Notes: generated by a model from the letters alone, not told the origin. 64,000 nucleotides of DNA from Smaragdicoccus niigatensis DSM 44881 = NBRC 103563 (GCF_000380645.1 NZ_AQXZ01000017.1:310001-374000), one strand, 5' to 3'. Numbered from the stretch's first letter, positions 25,760 through 35,527 are shown. Numbers and translations are program-made.

Positions 25760-26679
25760 AAGTATCCCTCCCGCTTGCGGTCTTCCATCGCCGCTTCAGA
25801 TACCCGGTCATCGCCGCGCGAAGCACCGCGCTCGGACAGTCGGGACGCCGCAACCTCGTTGAGAATTGCCTGGTTGTCAGATGCGTCGGAGAGCACGGCG
25901 CCGGTGGTCGACGCGTCGCCGACCGTGCGGTAGCGCACCGAGCGGAGTTCGAGTCCTTCGCCGTCCTGCGGTCCGCCCCATTCGCCGGGGGTCATCCACA
26001 TGCCGTTGCGGTCCTGGAAGACCTCGCGGTCGTGGGCGTAGTACAGACTCGCCAGAGAGATGTTCTCGCGAGCGATGTAGCGCCAGATGTCGAGCTCGGT
26101 CCAGTTGCTCAGCGGGAACACGCGGACGTGCTCACCGGCCGCGTGCCGGCCGTTGTAGAGGTTCCACAGCTCCGGACGCTGCTTCTTCGGGTCCCACTGT
26201 CCGAACGCGTTGCGCAGCGAGAAGATGCGCTCCTTCGCCCGGGCGCGCTCCTCATCACGACGTGCGCCGCCGAAGACCGCATCGAAGCGGTGCTCGGCGA
26301 TGGCGTCCAGAAGCGGGATCGTCTGCAGCGGGTTGCGGATGCCATCCGCACGCTCTTCGAGGCGACCGTCGGCGAGGTAGTCCTCGACCTTCGCGACGAA
26401 CAGACGAAGTCCGTAGCGCTCGACAACCTCGTCGCGGAAGTCGATGACCTCCGGGAAGTTGTGGCCGGTGTCCACGTGCAGCAGCGCGAACGGGATCTTG
26501 GCGGGGTAGAACGCCTTGATCGCCAGGTGCAACAGAACCGTCGAGTCCTTGCCGCCGGAGAACAGGATCACCGGGCGTTCGAACTCGCCGGCGACCTCAC
26601 GGAAGATGTGGATCGACTCGGACTCGAGAGCGCCGAGTGTGTCGACGCTCGACGAGCTTCCGGACAGGACCGCGGTCAT
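25756..26679 (-). CDS. cysD: Sulfate adenylyltransferase subunit 2 (CysD)
   Basis: At 307 residues this is the catalytic subunit of ATP sulfurylase: ATP + sulfate to APS + PPi. The PP-loop SGGKDSTVLL is near residue 38, then LLHVDTGHNFPEV, the GGARRDEERARAKERIFSLR segment and NWTELDIWRYIARENI, all CysD hallmarks. ATG 26679 overlaps the cysH stop (ATGA), and its own stop overlaps the cysN start (CTGA). It works with CysN in the cytoplasm. Confidence 0.97.
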   Translation of the reverse strand: MTAVLSGSSSSVDTLGALESESIHIFREVAGEFERPVILFSGGKDSTVLLHLAIKAFYPAKIPFALLHVDTGHNFPEVIDFRDEVVERYGLRLFVAKVEDYLADGRLEERADGIRNPLQTIPLLDAIAEHRFDAVFGGARRDEERARAKERIFSLRNAFGQWDPKKQRPELWNLYNGRHAAGEHVRVFPLSNWTELDIWRYIARENISLASLYYAHDREVFQDRNGMWMTPGEWGGPQDGEGLELRSVRYRTVGDASTTGAVLSDASDNQAILNEVAASRLSERGASRGDDRVSEAAMEDRKREGYF

Positions 26680-27380
26680 GACGCGTGCAGCCCGCACTCG
26701 GTCTTGGCGAAGCCGGCCCAGCGGCCGCTGCGCGGGTCGGAGCCCGGCTCCGGCTTCGCGGTGCACGGTGCGCAACCGATCGAGGGGTAGCCCTCCTCGA
26801 CGAGCGGGTTCACGAGAATCCCGTTCTCGACGATGTAGTTCTCCATGTCCTCGTCAGTCCACGCGGCAAGCGGGTTGATCTTCACGAGGCCGAAAGCGTC
26901 GTCGAAGGAGATGAGGGGCGCGTTCGCGCGGGTCGGCGACTCGACGCGGCGGATGCCGGTCACCCATGCCTGGTAGTTCTTGAGCGCGCCCTTGAGCGGC
27001 TCGACCTTTCGAAGTCCGCAGCAGCGGCCCGGCTCGCTCGAGAACAGGTTCCGGCCGATGAGCGTGTCCTGCTCCTCGACGGTCTGTGCGGGGGTCACGT
27101 TCACGAGGTTCGCGCCGTAGACCTGGATCACCGCGTCGCGGGTTCCAATCGTTTCGGCGAAGTGGTAGCCGGTGTCGAGGAAGAGGACATCGACGCCGGG
27201 GTGAACCTTCGTCGCCAGGTCGACCAGAACGCCGTTTTCCATGTTCGACGCGACGATGTAGTCGTTGCCGAACGTCTTCTCGGTCCACTCGAGCAGCTCG
27301 AGCGCAGATGCGCCCTGAAGTTCGCGTGCGCCATCTGCGGCGATCTCGCGAAGAACCTCATCGCTCAATCGGGTGTTCAT
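26676..27380 (-). CDS. cysH: Adenylyl-sulfate (APS) reductase, iron-sulfur type
   Basis: A 234-residue reductase that makes sulfite from APS with thioredoxin. The 4Fe-4S ligands CCGLRKVEPL and CAPCTAKP are both present, marking an APS-type rather than PAPS-type enzyme, and the C-terminal catalytic Cys is in TECGLH. FLDTGYHFAETIG and TGIRRVESPTRAN are further family blocks. ATG 27380 overlaps the stop of a small upstream frame (ATGA). It opens the cysH-cysD-cysN run, all with four-base overlaps. The matching sulfite reductase (nirA/sir), found beside cysH in mycobacteria, is not in the window. Confidence 0.96.
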   Translation of the reverse strand: MNTRLSDEVLREIAADGARELQGASALELLEWTEKTFGNDYIVASNMENGVLVDLATKVHPGVDVLFLDTGYHFAETIGTRDAVIQVYGANLVNVTPAQTVEEQDTLIGRNLFSSEPGRCCGLRKVEPLKGALKNYQAWVTGIRRVESPTRANAPLISFDDAFGLVKINPLAAWTDEDMENYIVENGILVNPLVEEGYPSIGCAPCTAKPEPGSDPRSGRWAGFAKTECGLHAS

Positions 27381-27625
27381 CTCAGGTCGCCTTCCTCAGC
27401 ACGGGTCACCCACACAGGTGACCCCGCACTTTCGTTTCGGTGCATGACGTTTCTACGCATCACACGGTCGATGTATTCCCCGAGCGGTGTCGTGGCGACC
27501 TTGTGTCGGCGCGAATTGCGTCCAAACGGCACATCCAGACCGGGGCTGCCGGTCCGAAGCACATTTCTATATATGGTATCGGCGTTGTCCAATTGACCTT
27601 CGACGACCGCCAAACGCTCTTCCAT
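27377..27625 (-). CDS. Small protein of unknown function coupled to cysH
   Basis: An 82-residue frame from ATG 27625 with AGGAG about ten bases upstream, ending in an ATGA overlap with cysH. It lies between the Cys leader peptide and cysH, where mycobacteria carry nirA. The protein is hydrophilic with a helical N-terminus (MEERLAVVEGQLDNADTIYR) and a C-terminal part rich in Arg and His (DRVMRRNVMHRNESAG). A few codons (ATA, AGA, TAT) are rarer than in the neighbours. I do not recognise the family. The ribosome site and exact coupling are the main reasons to call it; it could instead be an untranslated leader or a remnant. Confidence 0.45.
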   Translation of the reverse strand: MEERLAVVEGQLDNADTIYRNVLRTGSPGLDVPFGRNSRRHKVATTPLGEYIDRVMRRNVMHRNESAGSPVWVTRAEEGDLR

Positions 27626-27654
27626 GAAGTACGAGCTCCTGCTGCAGATTGTGC

Positions 27655-27692
27655 CGGTGAAACCGGACTTGAATGGTGGACAGAGTTCACCG
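27655..27692 (-). promoter_or_regulatory. Possible attenuator stem next to the cysH-operon Cys leader
   Basis: On the minus-strand RNA, CGGTGAA (27686-27692, the last Arg codon, the stop and the next base) can pair with TTCACCG (27655-27661). The latter also lies in a smaller hairpin, CCGGT-TTC-ACCGG (27654-27666). A ribosome stalled at the Cys codons would cover the first arm. This competition is a plausible cysteine switch but rests on hand pairing only. Confidence 0.35.
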
Positions 27693-27773
27693 ACAGCAGC
27701 AGCTGCATACGCGCTTGAAGTCCACGTGGCGACGTGCCACGAGTCGAACTGCAGTTGCGCGCATAGAAGTCAT
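27687..27773 (-). CDS. Cys-rich leader peptide of the cysH operon (Ms4527A type)
   Basis: A 28-residue peptide from ATG 27773: MTSMRATAVRLVARRHVDFK, then RVCSCCCR and stop. Four Cys in the last six residues match the mycobacterial cysteine-responsive leader that precedes nirA-cysH (Ms_4527A in M. smegmatis), in which Cys-codon stalling under cysteine limitation raises expression of the operon. Open frame exists upstream to 27905, but only the last 28 codons resemble the leader family. It sits 61 bases before the small gene that is coupled to cysH, and divergent from hemW. Confidence 0.82.
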   Translation of the reverse strand: MTSMRATAVRLVARRHVDFKRVCSCCCR

Positions 27774-27825
27774 TTTGCCACGCGGATTGGTACTCGAACC
27801 ACGTCGTGCCGGAAACTGGGTAATT

Positions 27826-27876
27826 GTGAGCGAGAGGAGCGCGGGAGCATCGCAGCGAGGAACGAGCGAGGAGCGG
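27826..27876. repeat. GAGCG-rich degenerate repeat upstream of hemW
   Basis: A purine-rich stretch of short imperfect GAGCGAG / GCGAGGA units (for example AACGAGCGAGGAGCGG near its end) between the divergent Cys leader and hemW. It has no coding character. Similar degenerate GAGCGA tracts are common in actinobacterial intergenic DNA. Its role is unknown. Confidence 0.4.
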
Positions 27877-27903
27877 ACCGTGCGACGGAGTGAACCGGCA
27901 AGC

Positions 27904-29055
27904 ATGAGTGGGTTCGAGATACCGGCGGAATGCCTGACCGATTTCGGTCAGCGGCCGTTTGGTGTCTATATTCACGTGCCGTTCTGCGCGACGCGATGTG
28001 GATATTGCGACTTCAACACCTATACCGCCGGTGAGCTGGGCAGCTCCGCCTCGCCGCAGTCGTGGATGGAAGGGCTCAAGCGTGAGCTCGCCCTGGGTGC
28101 TGAGATGGTCGGAGCCGTCCCGGCGGAGACCGTTTTCGTCGGCGGTGGCACGCCCTCGCTGCTCGGTGGGGACGGTCTCACCACGGTCCTCGATGTGGTG
28201 AGACAGACATTCGGACTCGCACCAGATGCCGAGGTCACCACCGAATCGAACCCCGAGTCGACCTCGCCGTCGTTCTTCGGTGGGCTGCGGGAAGCGGGGT
28301 ACACCCGGATTTCCCTGGGCATGCAGTCCGCGGCGCCGCATGTGCTCCGGGTGCTGGATCGGACGCACACCCCGGGTCGGGCGGTCGACGCAGCTCGGGA
28401 GGCGCGGGCGGCCGGCTTCGACCACGTCAATCTCGACCTCATCTATGGCACGCCGGGGGAGACCGACGCCGACCTCGACGCGTCACTCGATGCCGTGCTC
28501 GACGCGGGCGTCGACCATGTTTCGGCGTATGCGCTCATCGTCGAATCGGGCACTGCGCTCGCTCGTAAGGTGCGTCGCGGTGAGCTTCCGGCACCCGATG
28601 ACGATGTCCTGGCGTCTCGCTACGAGCAGATCGATCGCCGTCTCGCCGACGCAGGGCTGCATTGGTACGAGGTGTCGAACTGGGCTCGCGACGAGGGTGC
28701 GCGATGCCGCCACAACCTCATCTACTGGCAGGGCGGCGACTGGTGGGGTGCCGGTCCGGGCGCGCACGCCCACATCGGTGGGCTGCGCTGGTGGAACGTC
28801 AAGCATCCGGCGCGGTACACCGAGACACTTGCTGCGGGCGTGCTGCCGGTCGATGGGTCCGAACTGCTGACTCCCGACGATCAGGCGCTGGAACAGCTCA
28901 TGCTCTCGGTCCGGATTCGGGACGGCATCGCGGACCGGCCCGGCGCACAGCCCCTGGTGGACGACGGGCTGCTAGAACGAAAGGGTGACCGCTTGGTCCT
29001 CACGGACCGGGGTCGCTTGCTGGCTGACGCTGTCGTCCGCGACCTGAGCGCCTGA
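27904..29055 (+). CDS. hemW: Radical SAM heme chaperone HemW
   Basis: A 383-residue radical SAM protein. CATRCGYCDF supplies the C-x3-C-x2-C cluster ligands plus HemW's fourth Cys position occupied by Asp-Phe; VYIHVPFCATRCGYCDFNTY is the family opening. FVGGGTPSLL, RISLGMQSAAPHVLRVLDR and NLDLIYGTPGETDADL follow, with a C-terminal HemW domain (WYEVSNWARDEGARCRHNL). It is often misnamed coproporphyrinogen III oxidase; HemW binds and delivers heme. It starts at ATG 27904; the frame extends upstream but lacks homology. M. tuberculosis has its hemN/hemW gene beside the cys genes too. Confidence 0.95.
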   Translation: MSGFEIPAECLTDFGQRPFGVYIHVPFCATRCGYCDFNTYTAGELGSSASPQSWMEGLKRELALGAEMVGAVPAETVFVGGGTPSLLGGDGLTTVLDVVRQTFGLAPDAEVTTESNPESTSPSFFGGLREAGYTRISLGMQSAAPHVLRVLDRTHTPGRAVDAAREARAAGFDHVNLDLIYGTPGETDADLDASLDAVLDAGVDHVSAYALIVESGTALARKVRRGELPAPDDDVLASRYEQIDRRLADAGLHWYEVSNWARDEGARCRHNLIYWQGGDWWGAGPGAHAHIGGLRWWNVKHPARYTETLAAGVLPVDGSELLTPDDQALEQLMLSVRIRDGIADRPGAQPLVDDGLLERKGDRLVLTDRGRLLADAVVRDLSA

Positions 29056-29063
29056 GGAGCCCG

Positions 29064-30065
29064 ATGAAGCAGAACCGTCGTCTGCTGAATACCAACAACT
29101 GGTCCCCGCCGAAGGCGCCGGCGAATGACGGCCGAACTGAGTTGACCGCTGAGCTCGCGGTCGTCGGGCGAATCGCGTCCGGCGGGCACGGCCCCGAGGA
29201 TGTCTGCTTCGACTCCGACGGAGCCGTCGTCACCGGGCTTCGAGATGGCAGCATCGTCGCGATCGACGTTGGTTCTGGCGTACGAACCCTGCTTGGCAAC
29301 ACCGGTGGGCGACCACTCGGCGTCCAGTCGTGCTCCGACGGAAGTGTTCTCGTGGCCGACCACGATCGAGGCCTGCTGCGGCTCCGCGACGGTCAGGTCG
29401 AGGTTCTGGTCGACGAAATCGAAGGCGAGCGGCTCACGTTCGCGAGCAATGTCGTGGTCGGCAGTGACGGCACCATCTGGTTCACCACGTCGACGAGCCG
29501 CTGGGACGTCGACCACCACGAGGGCGACATCCTCGAACATTCCTGCACCGGCCGGCTGGTACAGGTATCGACGGACGGCACAGTGACCGTTCTCGTGCAC
29601 GGCCTGGCGTTCGGCAACGGACTCGTGCTGGCCCCGGACGAATCGCACCTGCTGTTCGCCGAGACCGCCGGCTACCGCATCAACCGATTCTGGCTGACCG
29701 GTCCGCAGGCCGGCGAGGATGAATTGATTCGAGAGAACCTGCACGGGTTCCCCGACAACATGAGTCTCGGCAGCGACGGACTGCTGTGGGTCGCGATCGT
29801 CGCACCGCGCAATCCGCTCGTGGACCGTTTGCTGTCCCTCCCGGGATTCCTGCGGACGATCTCGTGGAACCTGCCTGCCTTTCTCCGACCGAAGCCGGCC
29901 CACGTCGCATGGGTCATGGCCTACGACCTCGACGGAAATCCGGTGCACGACCTGCGGCTCGACGACGGCAGCTACGGCTTCGTGACGGCGGTCGCCGAGC
30001 GGGACGGGACACTGGTCCTGTCGAGTATCGGCGAGGATGAATTGCTGATCGCCCGTAAGCCTTAG
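29064..30065 (+). CDS. SMP-30/strictosidine synthase-like beta-propeller protein
   Basis: A 333-residue protein with the six-bladed propeller of the SMP-30/gluconolactonase and strictosidine synthase-like superfamily: [60 protein letters not shown] and [20 protein letters not shown]. The Asn and Asp residues in these blade starts fit the metal site used by lactonases. It has no signal peptide. It probably hydrolyses a lactone or ester, substrate unknown. It starts 9 bases after hemW, likely in the same transcript, and shares the 4-base TTAG stop overlap with the convergent ppc gene. Confidence 0.85.
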   Translation: MKQNRRLLNTNNWSPPKAPANDGRTELTAELAVVGRIASGGHGPEDVCFDSDGAVVTGLRDGSIVAIDVGSGVRTLLGNTGGRPLGVQSCSDGSVLVADHDRGLLRLRDGQVEVLVDEIEGERLTFASNVVVGSDGTIWFTTSTSRWDVDHHEGDILEHSCTGRLVQVSTDGTVTVLVHGLAFGNGLVLAPDESHLLFAETAGYRINRFWLTGPQAGEDELIRENLHGFPDNMSLGSDGLLWVAIVAPRNPLVDRLLSLPGFLRTISWNLPAFLRPKPAHVAWVMAYDLDGNPVHDLRLDDGSYGFVTAVAERDGTLVLSSIGEDELLIARKP

Positions 30066-32812
30066 CCGCTGTTCCGCAGTGCTGTGGCCAGCCCGTTCAT
30101 CGTGAGCAGGATCCCGCGCTTGATGAGCTCGCGGTCGTCTCCCGAACGGTACTGACGCAGCAATTCGACCTGCAGGTGGTTGAGCGGCTCGAGGTAGGGG
30201 AAGCGGTTGATCGTCGATCGTGCCATCGCGGGGTTGTCGGCGAGCAGGCTGTCGAGCCCGGTGATGTCGAGGTAAACCTGCACCGTGCGCGTGTGTTCGG
30301 CGCTGAGCATGCCGAAGACGTGCTCGCGCAGTTCCTTGTTGGGTACGAGTTCGGCGTACCGGGCGGCGAGGCCGAGATCGGACTTGCTCATGACCATCGC
30401 GAGGTTCGACAACACGGTCTTGAAGAACGGCCACCGCCGATTCAGGTCCTGCAGTTCGCCCAGGTGCGCCGGGCTCTCGTCGATGTAGCTGGAGAACGCA
30501 CTGCCCACGCCGTACCAACCGGGCAGCATCACGCGCGACTGACTCCAGGACATGACCCACGGGATCGCGCGGAGGTCGTATACCGAGTTCGTCTGCTTGC
30601 GCGATGACGGGCGACTGCCGATGTTCAGCTCGCCGATCTCCGCGACCGGAGTCGAGAGACGGAAGTATTCGACGAAGCCGGGCGTCTCATGCACGAGTTC
30701 CCCGTAGGCCTTGCGGGCCCGGGCCGCGAGGTCGTCGAGGATCGCGTAGGCCCGTTCGGCGTCGTCACCGAGGCCTTCGACGTCGAGCAGCGTCGATTCG
30801 AGCGTCGCGGCTACGAGCGATTCGATGTTCCGGCGCGCATGCTTCGGATCGCTGTACTTGGCGCTCATCACCTCGCCCTGCTCGGTGATACGCAGCGAGC
30901 CTCGAACAGCGCCGGCCGGCTGGGCCAGGATCGCGTCGTAGCTCGGTCCACCACCACGGCCGACCGTTCCGCCTCGACCGTGGAACAGTCGCATGTGGAT
31001 ACCGGTGTCGCGGGCGGCGTCGACGAGGTCCAGTTCTGCGCGATAGAGCGCCCAGTTCGCGGCGAGGTATCCGCCGTCCTTGTTCGAGTCGGAGTAGCCG
31101 AGCATGATTTCCTGATGCCCGCCGCGGTTGTCGACGATCTCGCGGTAGACCGGCAGTGCCATGGCCGCGCGGACGGTCGCCGCCGATCGTTGCAGGTCCT
31201 CGATGGTTTCGAAGAGCGGCACGATGCCGACTGAACACGGCTTCCCGGGCTGGAGGATGCCACCTTCCTTCAGCAGGATGGCGGCTTCGAGCAGGTCACT
31301 CACCGACATGCACATCGAAATGATGTAGTTCGGCACGGAGCCCGGGCCGAACTTTCGGATCGCGTTGCCGGCCGAGCGAATGATATTCAGTTCCTTGACC
31401 GCCAGCTCGCTGAGGTCGCTGTCCGGAGCGGTCAACGGTCGGCGCATGCTGAGCTCGCGCGACAGGATTTCGACGCGCTCGTCTTCGCTCAGGCTGGAGT
31501 AATCGGAGTGGACTCCGGCCCAGGCCAGCAGCTCCGCCACGACCGTCTCGTGCATTTCCGAGTTCTGTCGCATGTCGAGTCCGGACAGGTGGAAACCGAA
31601 CGTCTCGACCGCGTTGCGGAGGTTGAACAGCCGGTCTTCGGCCAGGATCGCATCGCCGTGACCGCGGAGGGAGGCGTCGACGATGTCGAGTTCAGCCTTC
31701 AGTTCGGCAGCTGTCGTGTACGGCGGACGCCCGAGATCGAGCACCGCTCGGGGTGCCTGATCGAGCAGCTTCAATGCGGTCGCCGTGATGCGGGCGCGGA
31801 TACCGCGCAGCGCGCGCCGATATGGTTCGTCGGCGCGACCAGCTGATTCGTCGCCGGAGTCATCGGCGAGTTCTTGCAGCGCAAAGCTCACCGTCACCAG
31901 GCGCGCGGACATCGACAATTCCTGCTCGAGCGTGTTGACCTCGTCGGCGTAGAACTCGAACGCGGTGCCGCTCGCGCGGTGGGTCGCCGTCCGCACGATG
32001 TCGGCCGTGACGAACGGATTGCCGTCGCGGTCGCCGCCGATCCACGAACCCATGCGGACGAGTGGCTCCCGCAGGACGTTCGCGTCCGGCCAGCGACGGG
32101 TGAGTTCCGCGCGCACGTCGGCGTTGATGCCGGGCAGCGTCTCGAACAGCGACAGCACGTAGTACCGCAGGCCGACGGTGATCTCGTCCTCGATACGCAG
32201 CCGATTGAGCCGGATAAGGGCGGTCTGCCACATCATGAGGATCTGCCGGTGGAGCAGCTTGTCGATCTCGGCGTTGTCGCCGTCTCCGCGGTCCCGCTCG
32301 CGCATCAAGTCCATGATTCGCGTCTGGGTTTCGAACACGGTGCGGCGACGCGTCTCCGTGGGGTGCGCGGTGATCACCGGCGAAACGAGAGCGTGCCGGA
32401 GGTCGGCGACGCGATCGGGGCTCGGTGGGGCCGCGTCCAAGCGGGCATAACTCGCGGCCAGGCTGCTCGCGAGCGGCGGGTCACCGGCCTTGACGTGCGC
32501 TCGGCGGCGACGCTCGCGGTGCAGGTCTTCGGCGAGATTCGCCAGGAGCGAGAACAGGCTGAACGCGCGAATGACCGGGATCGCCTTCCCGATCGTGATC
32601 CCGTCGAACAGGCGGGACAGTTCGCTGCGGTCGATCTCGGAGCGACGCAGCCGGAACGATTCGACGCGCGCTCGTTCGACGAGATCAAATACTTCGTCGC
32701 CTTCTTGCTCGCGAACGACCTGACCGAGGATCGCGCCCAGAAGGCGAACATCCTCGCGCAGAGGTTCATTGAGCGATCGCTCGGTGGTCTCGGCGGGCGG
32801 TTCGATGGCCAT
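30062..32812 (-). CDS. ppc: Phosphoenolpyruvate carboxylase
   Basis: A full-length 916-residue enzyme that carboxylates PEP to oxaloacetate to refill the TCA cycle. Catalytic motifs are intact: [16 protein letters not shown] (active-site His), [11 protein letters not shown], the mobile glycine loop [26 protein letters not shown] near the aspartate-inhibitor site, and the conserved C-terminus LRNSG. It is a cytoplasmic tetramer in other bacteria, inhibited by aspartate. It is divergent from a Ser/Thr kinase gene with ~80 bases between starts and convergent with the SMP-30 gene. Confidence 0.98.
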   Translation of the reverse strand: MAIEPPAETTERSLNEPLREDVRLLGAILGQVVREQEGDEVFDLVERARVESFRLRRSEIDRSELSRLFDGITIGKAIPVIRAFSLFSLLANLAEDLHRERRRRAHVKAGDPPLASSLAASYARLDAAPPSPDRVADLRHALVSPVITAHPTETRRRTVFETQTRIMDLMRERDRGDGDNAEIDKLLHRQILMMWQTALIRLNRLRIEDEITVGLRYYVLSLFETLPGINADVRAELTRRWPDANVLREPLVRMGSWIGGDRDGNPFVTADIVRTATHRASGTAFEFYADEVNTLEQELSMSARLVTVSFALQELADDSGDESAGRADEPYRRALRGIRARITATALKLLDQAPRAVLDLGRPPYTTAAELKAELDIVDASLRGHGDAILAEDRLFNLRNAVETFGFHLSGLDMRQNSEMHETVVAELLAWAGVHSDYSSLSEDERVEILSRELSMRRPLTAPDSDLSELAVKELNIIRSAGNAIRKFGPGSVPNYIISMCMSVSDLLEAAILLKEGGILQPGKPCSVGIVPLFETIEDLQRSAATVRAAMALPVYREIVDNRGGHQEIMLGYSDSNKDGGYLAANWALYRAELDLVDAARDTGIHMRLFHGRGGTVGRGGGPSYDAILAQPAGAVRGSLRITEQGEVMSAKYSDPKHARRNIESLVAATLESTLLDVEGLGDDAERAYAILDDLAARARKAYGELVHETPGFVEYFRLSTPVAEIGELNIGSRPSSRKQTNSVYDLRAIPWVMSWSQSRVMLPGWYGVGSAFSSYIDESPAHLGELQDLNRRWPFFKTVLSNLAMVMSKSDLGLAARYAELVPNKELREHVFGMLSAEHTRTVQVYLDITGLDSLLADNPAMARSTINRFPYLEPLNHLQVELLRQYRSGDDRELIKRGILLTMNGLATALRNSG

Positions 32813-32879
32813 GAGTGTCAGTATCGGCCGCAGCGTCGCGGGGCGCGCTGTAACCGATGCGTCGGATCGCCAGCGGCCG

Positions 32880-32885
32880 TACGAT
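32880..32885 (+). promoter_or_regulatory. -10 box for a leaderless Ser/Thr kinase mRNA
   Basis: TACGAT fits TANNNT and ends 9 bases before ATG 32894. No Shine-Dalgarno is seen between them, so the kinase mRNA probably begins at or next to its start codon. Confidence 0.55.
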
Positions 32886-32893
32886 TTGCCGGG

Positions 32894-34360
32894 ATGAGAG
32901 CGCTCGAGCCCGGTGATCCGACAGAGATCGGGAAGTACCGACTACTCGGTGTGGTCGGTAGCGGCGGCATGGGCCGCGTCTATCTCGGGCGCAGCGAAAC
33001 CGGCCGCACGGTGGCGGTGAAGGTCATCCGCCCGGACCTGGCCGACGATGACAACTTCCGTGCGCGGTTCGGTCACGAGGTGTCCTCGGCCCGGCGAGTG
33101 AGTGGCCAGTTCACCGCGGCGGTTCTGGACGCTGACCTCGAGGCCGCGCAGCCATGGCTCGCCACGGCGTTCGTGGCCGGGATGACGCTTACCGAGGCCG
33201 TCCGCAGATTCGACAGACTGCCCGACTTGACGGTCACGGTCCTGGCCGATGGGCTCGCTCGGGCCATTCACGCCGTCCATTCGGCGGGAGTCATTCATCG
33301 CGATCTCAAACCGTCGAACGTGATTCTGGGACTCGACGGACCGCGGGTCATCGACTTCGGCATTGCCCGAGCCGCCGATGATTCGGTGCTGACCGCCTCG
33401 GGCCAACTCGTCGGGTCACCCAGCTTCATGTCTCCCGAGCAGGTGAAGGGCGAGAGAGTCGGACCGGCAACCGACATCTTCGCGTGGGCGGGCGTCGTCG
33501 TCTACGCCGCTCGCGGCGTGGGTCCGTTCGGCGAGGCCGACACGATGACGATGCTGTGGCGGGTGGTCCAGGAAGAGCCGGATGTCAGCAAGGTGCCCTA
33601 CCCGCTTCGTTCGATCGTCGCGGCGGCCCTGGCCAAGGACCCGGCCGACCGACCCACGATCGACGAGCTCGTTGAGATGCTGGCTCCGCTTCGGCCGGAG
33701 AGCACGAGTGGTTGGTTGCCACCGCAGATTCTCGAAGAGGTGGGGCGGCGAACAGTCGGAATGCTGGATCTCGAGCATCCCGCCGCGGAGAGCGATACGC
33801 AGACGGCCGCGGCGATCGACGTCGAGACCGCTGCCAGCAAGCCGCCGACAGTCCCGAAGGCTGAGCCCACGCCGGTGCGTAGGTCGTCGCGGATGGTCTG
33901 GCCACTTGTTGCGCTGTCGGTGGTCGCGATTGCGGCGGTTGCACTCGCCGCATGGTGGGGAACACGCGGGTCCGGCGATGGAACTTCGGGCGGCCCGGCT
34001 CCCAGCGGTGCGGTCGGCGGTGTGTGGCCATCGACGTTCGACGGCGGTTGGAAGGGCTCGGCGACCGGGCCGAACGGCCAGTACACGGTCGAGATGTACC
34101 TGTACGCGGGCAACGTCGGCGACACGGTCGGAACCTCGACCTATGTGAAGTCCAACGGCGACACCTGCATGCGTGACGAGGACCTGGTGTCCGTCGATGG
34201 GCGCACCGCGCATCTGCAAGGACGATTGAAGGACGGGCCGGCGAGCTGCCTGGACGACAGCACGACGTCGACCATCACGCTCGAAGGTGGTTCGACGATT
34301 GCTTGGACGATGCCGGGGAACTCGGGAAACATCACCGGCACGCTCCGTCGGCAGCCGTGA
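32894..34360 (+). CDS. Receptor-like Ser/Thr protein kinase with extracellular domain
   Basis: A 488-residue Hanks-type kinase. Domain order: kinase (residues ~15-270; glycine loop [12 protein letters not shown], Lys in VAVKVI, catalytic loop [12 protein letters not shown] motif VIDFGIA, activation segment end SFMSPEQ), a Ser/Pro/Glu juxtamembrane linker, one transmembrane helix ([20 protein letters not shown]), a Gly/Ser/Pro linker and a ~105-residue extracellular domain with two Cys ([11 protein letters not shown] and [10 protein letters not shown]) that may form a disulfide. The sensor domain is not PASTA. It probably phosphorylates cytoplasmic targets on an outside signal. ATG 32894 is supported by a leaderless promoter; the open frame before it is antisense to ppc. 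Confidence 0.93.
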   Translation: MRALEPGDPTEIGKYRLLGVVGSGGMGRVYLGRSETGRTVAVKVIRPDLADDDNFRARFGHEVSSARRVSGQFTAAVLDADLEAAQPWLATAFVAGMTLTEAVRRFDRLPDLTVTVLADGLARAIHAVHSAGVIHRDLKPSNVILGLDGPRVIDFGIARAADDSVLTASGQLVGSPSFMSPEQVKGERVGPATDIFAWAGVVVYAARGVGPFGEADTMTMLWRVVQEEPDVSKVPYPLRSIVAAALAKDPADRPTIDELVEMLAPLRPESTSGWLPPQILEEVGRRTVGMLDLEHPAAESDTQTAAAIDVETAASKPPTVPKAEPTPVRRSSRMVWPLVALSVVAIAAVALAAWWGTRGSGDGTSGGPAPSGAVGGVWPSTFDGGWKGSATGPNGQYTVEMYLYAGNVGDTVGTSTYVKSNGDTCMRDEDLVSVDGRTAHLQGRLKDGPASCLDDSTTSTITLEGGSTIAWTMPGNSGNITGTLRRQP

Positions 34361-34452
34361 CTCAAGATCAACCTGTGACCAAGGTCGCCGGATGCTGATG
34401 TGCGGCCGACTAAACTGTTGGTGCAGGGTGCAAGCACGAGGAGGTGATGATC

Positions 34453-35487
34453 ATGTCGAGCACGGATGACCGTCGGTTCGAAGTGTTGCGCGCGATCGTC
34501 GCCGACTACGTTTCGACCAAGGAACCCGTGGGTTCGAAGGTCCTCGTCGAGCGCCACAACCTCGGGGTCTCGAGCGCGACGGTTCGCAATGACATGGCAG
34601 TTCTCGAAGCCGAGGGGTACATCACCCAGCCGCACACGTCGTCGGGCCGCGTCCCGACGGACAAGGGGTACCGGCAGTTCGTCGATCGCATCTCCGAGGT
34701 CAAGCCGCTTTCGCCGCAGGAACGCGCGGCGATCATGCGCTTCCTGGAAGAGGGCGTCGACCTCGACGACGTGCTCCGTCGCGGTGTTCGCCTGCTCGCC
34801 CAGCTGACGCGTCAGGTCGCGATGGTCCAGTACCCGACGATTTCGGCGTCGACGGTTCGACACCTCGAGATCGTCGCGCTGACTCCAGCGCGCTTGCTGC
34901 TGGTCCTCATCACCGACACCGGTCGCGTCGACCAGCGAATCGTCGAACTCGGCGACACGGTCACGGACGACAAGCTCGCGAAGATCCGGTCGTTGGTCGG
35001 CGTCGCCGTCGATGGCAAGCGACTCCCGGTTGCGTCGACCGCTGTGGTCGATCTCGCAGTCGAAGCACCGCAGGATCTTCGCGACGCGATGATCCGTATC
35101 TCGACGGTGCTGGTCGAGAGCCTCGTCGAGCACCGGGAAGAGCGTCTGGTGCTGGGCGGTACCGCGAATCTCACTGCGAGCGCTGCTGATTTCGGCATTT
35201 TCCCGGGGTCGTTGCGGCAGGTTCTCGAGGCCCTCGAAGAGCAGGTCGTGGTGCTGAAATTGCTCGCCGCGTCCCAGCATCCCGGCATGGTGACCGTGCA
35301 GATCGGGGAAGAGACGCAAGTCGAGCAGATGCGCGGGACCTCGGTGGTTTCTACCGGCTACGGCACAGCTAGTACCGTATTTGGCGGCATGGGTGTACTC
35401 GGGCCGACCCGCATGGACTACCCGGGAACGATCTCCGCGGTGGCCGCGGTCGCCCGCTACATCGGTGAGGTCCTGGCAACGCGCTGA
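34453..35487 (+). CDS. hrcA: Heat-shock repressor HrcA
   Basis: A 344-residue repressor. N-terminal winged helix ([38 protein letters not shown]; the [15 protein letters not shown] block) and a GAF-like C-terminal domain with the HrcA insert are all present. It binds CIRCE sites in front of chaperonin genes and is itself stabilised by GroEL. ATG 34453 is 8 bases after GGAGG; the GTG at 34444 and ATG at 34447 are too close to that site. No CIRCE element is visible in this leader. It is followed by dnaJ 40 bases later, the hrcA-dnaJ2-rsmE arrangement of mycobacteria. Confidence 0.97.
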   Translation: MSSTDDRRFEVLRAIVADYVSTKEPVGSKVLVERHNLGVSSATVRNDMAVLEAEGYITQPHTSSGRVPTDKGYRQFVDRISEVKPLSPQERAAIMRFLEEGVDLDDVLRRGVRLLAQLTRQVAMVQYPTISASTVRHLEIVALTPARLLLVLITDTGRVDQRIVELGDTVTDDKLAKIRSLVGVAVDGKRLPVASTAVVDLAVEAPQDLRDAMIRISTVLVESLVEHREERLVLGGTANLTASAADFGIFPGSLRQVLEALEEQVVVLKLLAASQHPGMVTVQIGEETQVEQMRGTSVVSTGYGTASTVFGGMGVLGPTRMDYPGTISAVAAVARYIGEVLATR

Positions 35488-35527
35488 CCCGCGGTCTATA
35501 CGCAGGCTATGAGACGAGAGCAGAGAA

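Noticed and set aside
28881-30560. Long minus-strand frame opposite hemW and the SMP-30 gene
   Set aside because: It runs across two recognised genes and into ppc in another frame, with no family resemblance.
34361-34452. CIRCE element before hrcA
   Set aside because: No TTAGCACTC-N9-GAGTGCTAA-like repeat is present in the leader; HrcA targets are probably at chaperonin genes elsewhere.
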